A DNA stretch of 64,000 nt. Source: Marsupella aquatica (Eukaryota > Marchantiophyta). The stretch covers positions 15,252,001 to 15,316,000 of the forward strand of contig OZ316897.1 in assembly GCA_973895155.1 (NCBI GenBank), written 5' to 3'. Positions 30,704 to 43,344 of this stretch are shown here, piece by piece. The notes under the pieces were generated by a model. It was not told the DNA's origin. It saw only the letters and a list, made by a program, of their open reading frames with translations, and ran no database searches. Both the position numbers and the translations under genes were made by a program. Position 1 is the first letter of the stretch; every line of letters begins with the position of its first letter.

Positions 30704-32352
30704 TATATGATACGCCCTAGTAGACATTTGACAGTTTCCTGCAAATTATGGCTGGTAAATCTGGGAAACTATGAAAACATCCAATTGTTTTTCCACATCC
30801 AATGGCTCAGAGTGATTGTGAACAAATCCTTCATTCACTCAAACAAGCCGTGAATATGAGCAATGCTTTACAATTTTGCACATTAATCTCTCTCATGGAG
30901 TTGAATGAGCCAAACTAGAGAAAAGTTCACTCCTGTAGTGTCACTTCTCAAAATACAATTTTAGTATGTTTAGCAGATTACGAGTATTGCTACAGTTAAG
31001 TAGGGTATGAGTCCAACTAGCTTTTCATTTCCTTAGTTTTTCCAAGGACAAGTTCTGATGCCTACTACATAGGCTATTATAGCTCACAAGCCCAATGCCA
31101 GTGCATTGCAAAGTTCATGTTGAGGCAAGGCAACGATGTCAAGGGGAGACAAGTAAAATTATGTAGGTGAGGAAAGAAAGCGTTGTGTCGTATAGTCCTA
31201 GCACAACCATGTGAAAGGAGGGAATGTTTTTTGCTTCATATTTACTCTTTTGTTAGAATTTTAGAATTTTAAAGAAATATATATTTATAGAAAACATTTA
31301 TTTTCTATTTTAAAGAAATAAACTTGTCAATACTTTATTCTTATTCAATTCTCTAATCCTCAATTTGCAAGAGTTCAGGCCCATTTGAAATTGAAGATTT
31401 CCCAAACCTTGGATGTTCAGAGCCCATACGCCTTGTTTTTGCCACGCTTCAACAAGATGATCCAATCTGCCAAATGGACCTCAAATGCCCCACAGTCATG
31501 CCTCTAGACGCCTTCTCATATTTGACTCAACCAAGTAAAGTCCCAACATCAAGACCTGGCTGCATATGGTCTGTATTCGAGGGAGAGTCGACATCCAGAA
31601 TGTTACAACCAGGTTTAGGAATATACAAGAAAATATGTGGGACTGGGATGGTACACAACAGAGCATGAGGGAATGGACTTACTACTGTAGCCAACGAGGA
31701 GGGATGGAGGAGCTAATGAATTCAGAGTCTCTTGGGCCTGGTAAGCCTGGCTATTTCTACACCCAAATGCAGATATGGATTTGTAGGGGGGCTAAGGGGG
31801 TACACCGAAGCTCCATGCTAGAAGATGTTATCTAGTTACCAGGCATGTAAAATCCAAAATCTTGTACATTGAAAATGCATGCACTCACCTACCAAAAGTA
31901 TCATAAGCTGGACAACAAAATCTCATCCAAGTTGGTAGATCTCAACTAACAATCCTTTTTGCTAAGGTCATGCAACCTAGAGTAAAGTCTGTTTAACTCC
32001 AACTACTCATCCAAAACTGAGCATTAACAATTACATCTTCAATTTGATTGTTCTGTTTGACTTAGTTTGAAGGTAATCTAAAGCACATATCAACTACTAT
32101 AATATCCAATCCAGCCCTATGGAGCCATCGTCTCTTACAAACTAACTTTTGGTGTAAATTTGTGACAACTTTTGGATTCATTGTGTCCCTTTCTTGGGCA
32201 GTGGGATTATCTGAAAATGGGGCAAACTATAAACTTAGGCAGATGTGTAGGAATAGGTGTACAAGGCATGCAAGCATAGTGAATGACGCACTATAAACTT
32301 AGGCAAATGTGTAGGGTGCTGAAGGCATGCATGTATAGTGAGTACAATTGGC
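30704..32352. other. Intergenic, unassigned, with one short duplication
   Basis: A Helitron-like hairpin ('gccagtgcattgcaaag') is at 31096. Plus frames at 31474-31835 are open but unrecognised. Positions 32230-32285 and 32291-32343 are a diverged direct duplication ('ataaacttaggca.atgtg'). Confidence 0.5.
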
Positions 32353-32668
32353 AAGTATAATGCCAGGTTTAACCTGACGGGCACCTTGACGTCTTGCCGG
32401 GCACGTCAAATCGTCAAATGACTGCCCGAAAACGACCAATTTGACGGATATTTGATAAGATTCTCCCGAACTCACCCGAACCCGAACTTCCCCCCCCCCC
32501 CCGTACCACCCCCGAAGCCAAACCCGAACCCGGACCGCCCCCGAACCCGAACCCCCCCAAACCCGAACTCACCCCCCCCCCCGGACTACTCCCGAGCCCG
32601 GGTGCCAGGTTGCCGATTTGCCGGCCATTTTCGCCCAGTTTGATGGGCAAGGTCAAACCGGGGTATAA
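32353..32668. repeat. C-rich segment with imperfect inverted ends
   Basis: The left edge (TATAATGCCAGGTTTAACC) and the reverse complement of the right edge (TATACCCCGGTTTGACC) are similar over about 25 bp. The core 32450-32600 is made of CCCGAAC repeats and runs of up to 13 C. It may be a degenerate foldback element. It could form G-quadruplexes on the minus strand. Confidence 0.5.
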
Positions 32669-32777
32669 TGAGTACATCTGGTAGATTGTTACAGGTTCAA
32701 CCCACACCTCTACACTCAATCATTAGTGGGAAAAGGCCATAGGGAGAAAAGAGGAAGGAGGACCACAGAATAGATTT

Positions 32778-32909
32778 TGATTCTCATTTCTTGAATAGTA
32801 TTCCATTTTCAAATTTTCTCCAGAGGTAGGGAGGTAGGTTTTTTCTTTCATTCTCATTTCTTGAATAGTATTCCATCTTCAAATTTTCTCCAGAGGTGGG
32901 GAGGTAGTT
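32778..32909 (+). repeat. Tandem duplication, period about 69 bp
   Basis: 'ttctcatttcttgaatagta' begins both copies (about 32781 and 32850). Both end 'ctccagaggt.gggaggtag'. Identity is high, with two or three differences, so the duplication is recent. Confidence 0.85.
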
Positions 32910-35900
32910 TTTGTTTTGTTTTTGGTTTGTCTTTTTCGGTGGTGGGGGGATTGTGGTTTGGTGGACAGGGAGGTGCAACTTTTTAAAAACTAGGAAAGCC
33001 CCTATGTCTTGCTTAGTCTATCTCTTGCTCTTATCTCAGCTCTTGCCTTACTCTCACTCTGATTCTGGCTCTCTACCTATTGCCCCTTCCATCCCCTACT
33101 TCTTCATCAACTTCTGCATTGTTTGACAAATCAATGTCACACTTTTGCAACGACACTCTTTCTGCAATCATGACGTGAGGGAGGGAGGGCAGCAAAGGAA
33201 AGGAAAGGACAAAGGTGTCCCTCCATATATTAGCACCATGCCATTGTGCCTGCCCCGACCACTCTAGCTTGACTCGTGCTTGCCAGCACTTTTGCAACAA
33301 CAATATGGTCACCAGAAAAAGATGGGCATTAACCACATGACAATGTTGACACCATGGCTGCAACACTGCATGGTCGCAATGACAACCAGCCGTATTGACT
33401 AATGATTGCAACAACATGTAAGATGCCTCATAAATTTATTGTCACACCTGAATTTCTTTGCCTTGATACAGCATCTGGAGTGCAACGCACATGGCGTTGA
33501 GCTAGGCCTATATAAGAAGGGACTATATAAGAAGGGAATCGGCTGGTGCATAAAATATGGTCTACATCTATCCATGTCATAAAAAAAATCAGTTTTGTAC
33601 TCACCAATTATTAAGTTAGGCAACATCCAACCAAATAAAGTACCCTCCACTCACTGTGACACTCATTGACCCTTCTCTACTAATTTAAGTACTGTAGCTG
33701 ACCCATCCTCAACTAATGATAGACCCCCATGGAAAGTTCCTTCCAAAATCCCTAGCACCACATGCAGCCACATCATCATAGTAAATCATAAAGAACAAGA
33801 AAGAAACACAACTGTTTGTGTTTGATGTGTGACAAGAAGAAAAATTTGACCCAATAACTATAAAAAGATAAAAATAAAATAAAACAACAGGGTAACACAA
33901 AATAACCAATTGGATGCCTTGTCAGTGATACATGAGTGTGTTTACATCAAAATAATTGTAACTTTTATTGTAGCAACTTTCCAAATGAGCCCATGTTGCG
34001 GGTTGCTCCATGAGTGCAAATGCTCTGTTCATATAATTGAATATAGTAAACGTTTCTGGCCATGTGGGACTCACACAGCCCATGGCATAGCAGGGTGCAT
34101 AACTTTCATACAACATTTAGGATATTTTCCGCCCACTGAATTTAAGAACCACTAAGGGGAGATGGGAGGATGGGGAGGATGGAGGTTACAAACTAATTTT
34201 AGGAGAGGACCGCGCCCTTGGCTAATTTTAGTAATGGACATCTCATGCTCCGCTGATTAAATGAAATTTCATTGTCCAGGTAAGGCATATGTGGGTCGCT
34301 TGTTATGCTTGACTTGGGTAGCTTTAGTAGGGGATCCCTGCTTAGCTAATTGGGCCCCTCCTTGACTAATTTTACCATTTGATTCATATTTAACAAATTT
34401 TAAGTGAGAACCTTGCTTGATGCAGTTTAGCAAAGACCCATGCTCACACATGTGAGATCATAAGCATGCATCCTAGGCATGGGTTATGAGCTAGTTCAAT
34501 TATTTGTAAATGTGTAGAGCATTTTAATTATACAATATAAGTTTATGGGAATTAGACATCAAATTTAAACCATGGTGATTTATATCTAGACTTTGGGCAT
34601 AAAATAATTTTCTCTCTCTTTTCAACATTTTGCGAAAATAACCTTCACCTTAACCTGTAACTGTAATGTTATCCGTTATCAATGCATAAGATATTTGGAA
34701 ACGTCCCCTATAATTAAGGACACCTCCTCCTCCTTCCCCAGGACAACCGTCCCCTATATTTAAGGACACATCCTCTGACCACTCCCCACGACAAACTAAG
34801 CTAAAACTCACAAGGAATTTTGGCACCTACGAAGGCATTTTATTCTATTCGGCAGTAAAATAAAATATCCCAATTATCTCGATTTTCTCGAAAAAAATAA
34901 ATTCAAAGCTCATCCACTTTACAAGCTGGCACACCCCTTTTTTGGTATGACTTTATTTTCCATGTTATAAATAAACTCATTATAATGCGAAAAAAACAGG
35001 ATTGGAGCAACCACCGCAGTGCAGACTTAAAGTCAACCCCGGTTCGCCAAAGGATCACCGTAATAATGGAGTCAAACATTTTTAAAATAGGGGCAAGTTG
35101 ATTAGTTGACACAATCTCACGGACATTTTAATAAATGCCTGCGGCAGAAGAGCAAAACAAAATAGTGGGGCCAATGAAAAGATCCCGCTGCCGACGAACT
35201 CCTGACCTGAGCTGAAAGTTTGTTTCAGCTCGGTTCATCAGATCGTTTGTATGCAGTAGCAGACAACATTGCAATTCTGTAGCAGCTGATGCCGAGAACG
35301 AGATTCTTGATGCTCAATTGATCATTTTTTCTACAGAAATCCACCTTAAGATAGAGACAATCATGGTGGTGGGTCTTCAGAGAATGATAATGATGTTTCA
35401 ATCATCTGGGTGCTGGACTTTCATCATGGGGGCCTTCTACTGTACGAGGCTGGAGTTTTGGAAGGCAGCAAGCTTCAAGCGTCTTTGCATTTCTGAACGG
35501 GAGTACTGTATGACGGGTTCGCTACTTCGCTTCTCTCGTAGAAGGTTCTGCCGTTTTGTCAAGTTGGAGAGATTCTCTCGAGGCAAGGAAAAAGATAGAT
35601 ACTTCGTGAAAATTCTTTCATGAATTTCGTCTCCCCTGAGGTTTCTGGCGTTTTGTCAAGTTGGGGACAACAACTCTCCAAAGCACAATGGTGGCAGTAA
35701 TCTGTGACTATTTCTCGAGGGATGTGCGGTGCAGTCTGCATCTCTCTCTCTCTCTCTCTCTGTAACTGTGATCTGATAGCTTTGCAGGTTGATGGGTTGG
35801 AAAGAAATTGGTTCTGATCCTACCCTATGATTTTGGAGGAGCGACAGAAAGAGAGATTAGTCAAGAAGCAGGAAGTCTGTCACATGGGTAATGATGGGAA

Positions 35901-36446
35901 ACATCATCAATGGGGAGCTGATTGACCGAACTAGGAGGATATCGTTTGTGGGTCCCTGGGGAGGCATACAGCAACTCTCTCATATTGCTGTTCAGCATTG
36001 CGACGGTTATTTGTACGAAAGGAATGATCTGTGAGTGAGGCAAATTTCTGGAATTGGTCACATGGGATCGAAAGGAATGAACTGGTTTGAAGAGGAGTGG
36101 GGGCCAGTTCACCAAGGGAAAGGGCGATTAGGAGATTGGGTTCGTTTTCTGGTCTTTGTCCAGCGCCATGACACTCGCGTTCCTCACCCACGGGGAATGT
36201 TGCTTACGTCGGTCGATTTCATTAAATTGGATGTGCCAAGATCTCTCACATCCGATAATTAGATGCTTTTTTGTTGCGCATGCCAGGAATACCGTCAGGG
36301 CGACAGGAGCAGACCTTCCACAAAAGCTTATAGGGTACTGAAGGTTCGAATATACAAAATCAATCGAGCTCATGAATTGGGAATCGGGATAGGAGAACAG
36401 AGGTGACGAAATATGATACAGCCTTTCTGAAGAGATATCTGCTTCA
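32910..36446. other. Intergenic and possible 5' region of the GT49 gene
   Basis: No gene was resolved. A (TC)n microsatellite is at 35740-35761. A plus frame at 35318-35623 contains a short hydrophobic stretch (CWTFIMGAFYC) and could be an N-terminal signal-anchor exon of the downstream glycosyltransferase, but no splice chain was established. An ATACAG acceptor at 36416-36421 keeps the GT49 frame open 9 codons before its first ATG. Confidence 0.4.
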
Positions 36447-39400
36447 ATGGAGAGTTTTGAGGCAGCTGTTGCCTCCATCCCTCCAGCATCACACCTTGTC
36501 AGGCACCTGCATGTGAAGAGCAGGTTGCCCCGGGTATGTGCTCATCGTGCAATTTCTAAACCCAACTAGGGAGCGAAGCACCTAAGATAATGTTTGTTAA
36601 CTTGAAAAGAATCCGATGTTGTAGACTTTTCATTACCATGAATACCTCTGAACGGTTGCAGTTGATTGAACCTTAGGCAAGTTGCGAGCAGGATTTGTAA
36701 AGCTTGGTCAGATTTCGTTGTCATTCATACAGTTTTCTGAAGGATGTTTTCTCTTGTACTGTCCAGAGAGACGGGGACGTGACAATCTGCACACAATGCT
36801 CACTTGACAGGTATAAACTCTTACTGGGGTCCTTCGGCGACAGCTTCATTCAAAATTTACTTATTTGGTCGACCATGCAGCTCTTCATGCAATCCAACTT
36901 AGTTTTCATTATTATAGCATTTAGTGATTACAACAGCATCCAACTTCTCGCAATTACCAGCTTTGTATAGCCATCTTTAAATCAGCGGACGGCGAGCATA
37001 TGTCACAATAAGGAATCTCCAGCGGCATTTTGCAAGTCTGCTCCTGCCGGGCTCTCATATTTCCTTCCTTGCCCCGTTTCAAACTATTTCTATATTTGGT
37101 TTTCATAATCTTTTTTCAACTCAAGATTGCTGCTCCTTTACACTTGTTTACTTACTCTAATTGCAACATTTTCAATCCTCAGATTGGAGAGGCTCGAGGC
37201 TCAGACGAACGCATGGAGCGGAGTGATATGTGCAGCTGTAATGTGCCCTTGTCCTTGTAGCGCAGACTCTCTGCTAGATGCCAAAGAGTGTATCTTGGCA
37301 TTACATGGGCGTGTGGAGGCAAGGGCGGGTCCATGCCGGTTAGACATCATACTTGTTGCTCACCAACAGAAAAGAAATGCAAAAGCCTCACCTTGTCAGG
37401 ATCCATGGCGATATCCTGTAAGTCTTCATGCCTTTCGTAACGGCCTGCGTCACAAAACGCTTTCTTTGAAGAAGTTGCTTCAATGGTGGTGTACGAGGTG
37501 TACCACCATTTCTTGCTACCTTGTAAGCTTGAGTGGTTACAGTTATATGACACCTCTTGTTGCTCATGGCCTCTCTGATACAGTGCCGTTTGTCCCTAGA
37601 GCAACCATACCCCATAACTATCACTTATGTTGGCATATCTGAATCCTGCCCCAATTTTTGGGATTTGTGGACTGCCAGTTTGATTCAATTCAAATAGGCA
37701 TGAGAAGCTGTGGCCTGATGAGTTTATCAATTACCTAGCTTGGATTTTATTTATTTATTTTCCCGACGAAAGTTTTGGGGTCAGTCCATTCCGATTCAGA
37801 GAGCTGGAAATCTGGACATCGCTATGGCTGACTATAGGTATTCGGTGTTGGTTGCAGGTCAATAGTTTACGCAATGTTGCTCTGCAATCCGCTGCCACTG
37901 AGCTGGTCATCGTGCTGGATGTGGATTTTCTTCCAGGTCTACCCTCTCATCCATTTATCGTAAAAATACTTTAGCTTATGATTGCTCATAGTTCTATCTG
38001 GAAGAAAATTACTGATATTTAACTTATTCAAGTCCCAAAACTAATTCACATGAGTGCTGACATACAGGTTTCGGCATCCAGGAGCAGCTATGGAAGATGG
38101 ATGTATACTCTGGATATCTCCGTGCCTGCACAGACCTTAGGAGGGTTATTATTCTACCAGCGCTAGAGGAGTCACCTGATCTAGAAGATTCAAATCCAGA
38201 TTCAAGACCTTGGGAGAAAGATCATCTTCAAAGTGCTTTCCAGATTGTTTCTGGAAGTAAAGCCACTGTAGAGAACTTGTGGACCCGCAGGAAACTGAGA
38301 ACATTTGCAGTCGATAAATACCCACGAGGCCATGGGCCTACAGACACGGATCGGTGGGTCTCTTCAGCTGCAACTTATGAGGTGCAGTACGAGGTGGACT
38401 ATGAACCTTACTTTCTCTGTTCTCGTCGCCTGGTGCCGTGGTACGATGAACGTTTTACTGGTTACGGAAAGAACAAAGTTATTCATGTGTTCCATACGGC
38501 AGTTTTGGACTTCCGGTTTTGGGTACATCCTGAGTGGTATGTGGTACACGTACACCACGAGGTTTCCAGGGCTTGTCAAGCAACACTGGGAAGCGATACC
38601 CTCGCCAGTACACGACTCTCTGACGTCAAACGTTTGTATGCTATTGCAAAGCACCAACTCTTGTCTCTAGCCACTCACTCAGGGGTGCACCTGTCTCCAA
38701 ATCCATGTGCTTGTACGGCTCCTAACACGTCAGTTCGTAGCACTACTTGGCTACCCTGGAAACGAGGACACGACAAGCCCAGGGAGGAGCCAATGGGTCA
38801 CTGGAGTCATGCAGACCAGCCTTCACCTTTGCTGTTACAAACAAGTAGTAAAAAAGTAAGCCCAAATTTCATTCAACGTAATGTCTTTTGTGTAACAGAT
38901 CTCTTCACTTTCACAAAAATTGCTTTATTATACCTTCATCTGCTTCAACTATACTGAATGGCTGACTTAATTGTACATTTCTTGAACAGTATATTGAGGC
39001 TCTCTATGATCTGCGTCACCACTTCTGTGCTCCAAAACTTCATCGAATAGCGATTCATTGCAGCCAATTAAAACCAAACCTCAGGGACATCAGTCTTGTG
39101 ACAGTGGCCACCGAAGATCGTCTTCAGCGCCTAGCAGCACAATGCCAGCGGTGGAAAGGAGTGATTTGTGCTGCAGTATATGCTCCTCCCAACAGTCATG
39201 TGAAGGATCTCAAAAGAAAAGTTCTGGAGCTACATCAGGAGGTTGAGAAAGCTGGCATATGCCGGCTAGATCTTATTCTCATGGAATCAGCAAAGGTTGA
39301 AAAGAGGAAGTACATTGGGAGAAGAGCAGCATCGTCATATGATCTCTGTCCCATCAATGGATTACGAAATGCAGCCCTGAAACTTGCAACGACAGACCTT

Positions 39401-42400
39401 GTTTTGATTCTGGACGTTGATCTCCTTCCCACTCCGTCTCTCAACGGTTTGTATTCTCTCATCCTTATCAGAAAACCTTGCGGTTGTACTTGTTTACATT
39501 CACCTGACGTCCAGGATACATGGAGAAAGGCAGCCTTCCCCAACTTACTTGAATAGAGCCTTCTCAGCCCATCATCAATCCTGGTTTGCTCTTTAATTCC
39601 TCAAGGCCAATAGTACAGCTGTTCTAGCCTCAGACTCAGCTTGGGTTCTCAAGTGGCTCACATACTTGATAAATGCTTGCAGAATGCTTCTTACGCGAGC
39701 AGCAGTACAAATGTCTGTTGCGCATGGCGGTGGAAGAGAGAACTGCTGTGGTGGTACCAAGTTTTGAGTACGCAGGCATGTCTCTGAACGCTTGGACTCG
39801 AAGTAAGCTTTCCTGATTTGAAAATCACCATCTTGGACAGTTCCAAAGGACTTCCGGGACAGGAAACTCCTAATCATAAAGCCAAGGACTGCTTGAAAAT
39901 AGTGGAATTGCAGAAAGGAAAGGCATGTCTGATCAATGAGTTGTGTCGTCCGTAACTACCCCTAATTTATTATTCACATCAGAGGAAACCTATACATTTA
40001 GATTCTGTTTATTCCATTTTGGTGGTCGTCAATTACCGTTTGAATTAGGGCAATCTCCTCAATTTTCCGTCTTGTTGAATGGAGTGCAGATGGGAGAGTT
40101 GAAGAATATCCTGCCTCCCAACCAGCTAAGGAGTCTAACTCAGGGCTTGAGATGGGGAACGAAAAGAAGCCAGTCGAGAAAGGATCCACCTTGCAAGAAG
40201 TGAGCCACATATCTGATACACTGGAAATGACGGGAAAAGGCGTTCATACCATTTGCAAGGGCTTGGCCTCTGGTAGCCTTCGTGGCTTCCACGTGAACCA
40301 TTATCCCGCAGGACACAGTCCCACTGATTTTGAGAAATGGAGAGACCTCTGTGAAAGTTCTAATCGGGCAGATAGTCCATGCTGTGAAGTTTGTAGATCG
40401 TATAACATAAAATTTGCAGAGGGGTTTGAGCCTTTTGTCATCTGTTCACGCAAGCTCATTCCGAGTTTTGATGAGCGTTTTCGGGGCTATGGCTTTGACA
40501 AAGTTAGTTTCTTCTATCACCTTCATCAGAGTGGGTTTGGATTCCGTGTACTTTTGCACAGCGTTTGTCTAGACGTTCCACATCCGAAGTCCCAAGATTG
40601 GAGGAAGACATTTGGTCCAGCCTCAGATCCTTGGCAGGTAAACCTTCTAAAACTTTCACAAATGTACATGTGGTGGTCTTCTTGCTGTTCTCATTTGATC
40701 CAGCCAGTTCAAGCCCCGAATTACTCTGATGAAGCTTAATATATTATCTTACAGCAAAGCCGTGTGAAGGCCATGTACCAGCGGGCTAAGCGAGAAATTC
40801 GTGTTGTAACTGGAGGATCAGCTTTGGCCAACTATGTCGTTGAGGAGTTGCCTGTACACTTGATGGGTAAAGCATCAGCAGGGCTTCTCTCTAGAAGCAG
40901 CAAAAAGTTCCGCTCTGTATCTTTGGAAAGACATAAGAGATCGACTCTAGACGGACTGCAGCTGGCATGGCAGGGAGTCATTCGTCGCCAAGACGGGAAT
41001 GCCGATACTTCCTTAGAATTCCATGACGAGGGAAAATCGTCCCATGAAGAGGAGAAATCGTCCCCCTTGCCCACGCCCTGTTCTGAGGAGGAAATGAGTT
41101 CTATGGGTAGTGGAATATCAGGACTTGCTGAGAGAGATCTTGCAGGCAAGGGAATCCCCAGCTGTTTTGGATGGAGCAAGTTTCGGGCACATGGACATGC
41201 AAGTTTACCCGCAAGTGAATCAAAGTCTTTCCAGTCAATGGACTGGGTGAGAACGTTGGAGGAGTTTGAGTGGGATAGAACAGGATGGAAGCTCAAGTGT
41301 AGTACAGACAGCCTTTCAAATTGCAGTGTTGTCAAGGCTCCTGATCCCATAAGTGAGAAGGAATGGTTCCAACCTGGAGGGTACTGGCTAAGAATTTCAA
41401 TGTCTGCGGGTTCTTGGAGTCCTCAAGCTTCTCGGTTAGCAGGTATCACAACAGGGGGAGTTTCTGTTCGTTCAGTACTACCCATCAGGTAATATTAGTT
41501 TTCCTACAGTATTGACGTCCTGGCCATTTCCAACTTTTTCCCTTAAAGATGTGGATTTTTCTACTTCGTGTCGGTGTCTGCAGTTTCCCAGTTAGATTCC
41601 TTATGTTTTCCTTTGTTGTGGCACAGGGCTGTAAAGGAAGTGGTCGTACGCTACATGGTTCGATTTCCTAGCTCATTCGAGTGGGTTAAAGGTGGAACTC
41701 TTCCAGGTGTCTGGGTTGATGATGTTGTGCAAGGCAACTTTGGGTGGCGCAGAGGTGGGGAGGGACATCTGAACACTACCCTGATGGGTCTTGCACGCAT
41801 AGAAAGTGAACAACAAAAGCCTTCTCTCACCAAAAAGACCTCCAAATTGTCAAGGCCATTTTACTTTGTGCCTGAGCAATGGCATGCCCTCCAATTAATT
41901 GTCTCAGTGGTTGATCAGACAGATACCAGTGAGCGAGATAGAAGTTGTGATGAGAGCGACAAGCAATTAATCAGTAAACGAACGTTGTCTTCTCACACCC
42001 TTGGGATTGAGAGCATTCGAGATGGTGCTGTGGTTGAGTTACGCGCATTTGTTGACTTTGAATTGGTATCCACAATAAAATATCCATACCGCGGAGGAGG
42101 TTCGCCCAATGTGACAAGAACCAGCTCAGATCCTGGGGCATCCATGGGCCTTCTGCTGTCTTGCTACTTTGGAGGAAAGACACAAGATTGGGCCGCTACA
42201 GAGGATACTCACGTTGATTTTAGCCAAGTAAGTATCTCCTCTCATCAAATCAAGACGTCTCGATACGTTATGTGATGTGACCAGGCTCGCTATTTGAATA
42301 CCTTTGTGGCGACCTACCGTAGGAGAAACTGCTGTAACATTGCATATTTGGAAAAGTGGAACTCATGAACCTTTTCCTGCGTGCAGTTTGAAATTTGGAC

Positions 42401-42407
42401 TAACTGA
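36447..42407 (+). CDS. Tandem GT49 glycosyltransferase fused to a PL14-like domain (11 exons)
   Basis: Exons: 36447-36533, 36767-36810, 37183-37417, 37858-37936, 38068-38855, 38990-39446, 39683-39802, 40090-40637, 40755-41488, 41627-42227, 42387-42407. All have GT-AG ends and the sum is 1,237 codons in one frame. The first LARGE/B4GAT1-type GT49 domain is at ~residues 30-340: TICTQCSLDRL, VIVLDVDFLP (DxD at 143/145), YPRGHGPTDTDRW, YEPYFLCSRR, YDERFTGYGKNKV. The second is at ~412-790: VTVATEDRLQRL, LILDVDLLP (DxD 553/555), RTAVVVPSFE, YPAGHSPTDFEKW, FEPFVICSRK, FDERFRGYGFDKV. A Ser-rich linker follows. Residues ~1000-1237 look like polysaccharide lyase 14: VRFPSSFEWVKGGTLPGVW, LLSCYFGGKTQDWAATED. 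GT49 enzymes add glucuronic acid in the Golgi; PL14 acts on polyuronates. Exons 2 and 7 are short and rest on splice sites plus homology. The N-terminus (membrane anchor) is probably incomplete. Confidence 0.85.
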
Positions 42408-42662
42408 TGCATTAACTAAAATGACCCGACGGATTGGGAGGAACATGACGTTGCACGGCATCCCACACCGGCTTTAAAGGTTAGTCAGCGCAGCTCTATG
42501 GGAATACTCAGATGTTCTTGTACATCATGATTATTTAAATCTTAGGAATAGGCTTACTCGATTTCCGTTTGCAGTGTGAGAACGTGAAATCAACTCTTTG
42601 GATTATGGCCATCTCTGGCTGTCAAAACTGTCGTCATAATGCAATATTCAATCTTTTTGCAG

Positions 42663-42776
42663 AAGTTCAACGATGCCAGTCCACAAACTTGCAGATTCCA
42701 GTTGAAACGGATTCATGAAGTGTCGGTGAAAGCCGCTACAACCAAAGACCCCCAACGTTTCAATTCTCAAAGATGA
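42663..42776 (+). other. Possible alternative last exon or start of another gene
   Basis: After a strong ATCTTTTTGCAG acceptor the frame reads KFNDASPQTCRFQLKRIHEV and ends in a stop after 37 codons. It would join exon 10 of the GT49 gene in phase 0, so it could be an alternative terminal exon. The 42387 exon fits the PL14 end better. Confidence 0.3.
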
Positions 42777-43089
42777 GGTCAGAACTCTAAGATCAAAACC
42801 ATTCAGAATGATTGGAGTTCTCCAATGAGCGTTGAAGAGCATAACAATAATGAGCGACCCGAACGAAAACTAATTCATCACTAGAATGGTGCACTGATTG
42901 CTAGATGTACTGTAGTAAGGTAGGAAGTGCTCTTAAACCCTGGCGCGATATGTGAAGTTAGCTATAGAAGTGCAGGGAGCATCACTTGCAATAAAGGTAT
43001 TTCTCTATTTTAGGTCTCCTTTACACACTCAGAAGAACTAACTTTTGAAGCGTGTCCTATTGCCAAGACCAGATGAAAGTCTCCAGTAA

Positions 43090-43344
43090 AGACCATCAAC
43101 TCTTGGACCTGCACTCAGAATTGATCTACGTGAAACGGCCTTTCAGAGGCACGACGATGTTATTCGGAACATCTTCTACACTCGACGGATGTGGATCAAA
43201 CGTCCTTGGGTGCTTCATAGGTCTGAGCATATATCCTTGCAACAACGCAGAAAGCTTTGTGGGTGTCAACCTGAAATTGGGAAAGCCATCAGTGAAGAAG
43301 GGTTGATAGGTAGGGCTTTGTCAGGTATCAGTTTCTCTATATGA
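43090..43344 (+). other. Unassigned open frame, exon-like
   Basis: An 84-codon frame without an early ATG lies after a CTCCAG acceptor-like site (43081-43086). It has coding-like composition (RIDLRETAFQRHDDVIRNIF, RRMWIKRPWVLHRSEH). No family recognised. It may be the 3' exon of an unresolved gene or of the GT49 transcript. Confidence 0.3.

Noticed and set aside
36340-36360. GGTTCGAAT resembling a tRNA T-loop
   Set aside because: No matching acceptor stem, anticodon arm or B-box spacing was found around it.
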